Of a stretch of 64,000 nt of DNA, positions 63,733 to 64,000 are shown one piece after another. This stretch comes from Monosporascus cannonballus. Taxonomy: Eukaryota > Ascomycota > Sordariomycetes > Xylariales. The position numbers and the translations under genes are program-made. The DNA lies in NCBI GenBank assembly GCA_004154925.1, contig QJNS01000024.1, positions 62,001 through 126,000 on the forward strand, read 5' to 3'. Below the pieces are notes generated by a model. The model ran no database searches. It was given only the letters and a program-made list of their open reading frames with translations, and was not told the DNA's origin. The stretch's first letter is position 1; every line of letters begins with the position of its first letter.

Positions 63733-64000
63733 ATCGACGGTTATGTGATAACAATGGAGGTCCGAGCGGGGAGGTAGATATCTCGATGTTAACTGCCGAG
63801 TTGCAACTGCCCAACAGCACAAGTCATTTCGAGGCCCGACAGTGAGGCTTCAGTCCAATAATCAACAAATAAATTTAACGGTGTTGGGATTCTTGTTCTT
63901 TTGACCACTGGAAGTCCTACAGATGATGCTTATACGTTTGTCCAGGGGGCTTTTGTCAGTTAGGATGGACGGGGAATAATAAAACACGTAAGTCTTTCAC

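Overview
This window is nuclear DNA from a filamentous ascomycete (Pezizomycotina, probably Sordariomycetes). Genes are split by short introns of about 54-118 nt with GTANGT-type donors and YAG acceptors. The gene set is typical of moulds: a group X hybrid histidine kinase, UDP-galactopyranose mutase, a PHO80-type cyclin, CHZ1 and an NCE101-like mini gene. Family names come from reading the translations. No database search was possible.

Layout. 1-6.4 kb has no recognisable gene. 6.4-10.1 kb carries a short coding-looking terminal exon and a three-exon ARM-repeat gene of the GID5/Vid28/ARMC8 type, both on minus. 11.3-12.8 kb holds a broken protein-kinase-like gene. 15.3-19.4 kb is a plus-strand run: PHO80-like cyclin, EMC10 and the H2A.Z chaperone CHZ1. 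20.9-21.9 kb encodes a GC-rich CmcJ/AsaB-type oxygenase-like protein. 22-27.2 kb is gene-poor. 27.2-28.8 kb encodes a proline/glutamine-rich protein of unknown function (minus). About 12 kb (28.8-40.7 kb) follows without a recognisable gene; it holds a 100-bp imperfect inverted repeat and a small tandem repeat. 40.7-48.2 kb is the giant hybrid histidine kinase (minus, 2487 aa), preceded by a short in-frame upstream ORF. 50.2-52.1 kb is UDP-galactopyranose mutase (six exons, minus). 52.1-57.8 kb is gene-poor. 57.8-59.2 kb is a TPT/DMT-family transporter (plus). 61.0-63.7 kb is a compact housekeeping cluster: ribosomal protein eL27 (minus), a divergent two-exon NCE101-like mini gene (plus) and a TTC36-like TPR protein (minus).

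The genes do not form one pathway. They touch phosphate signalling (PHO80), stress phosphorelay (histidine kinase), carbon-source-dependent protein turnover (GID5), ER membrane-protein insertion (EMC10), chromatin (CHZ1), galactofuranose synthesis (UGM) and translation (eL27). I found no tRNA, rRNA, CRISPR array, intact transposon or secondary-metabolite cluster. I did not find a convincing novel multi-gene system. The items most worth a second look are the kinase relic, the orphan exon at 6.4 kb, the in-frame leader ORF before the histidine kinase, the structured repeats in gene-free DNA, and the small multi-exon genes that simple ORF calling would miss.
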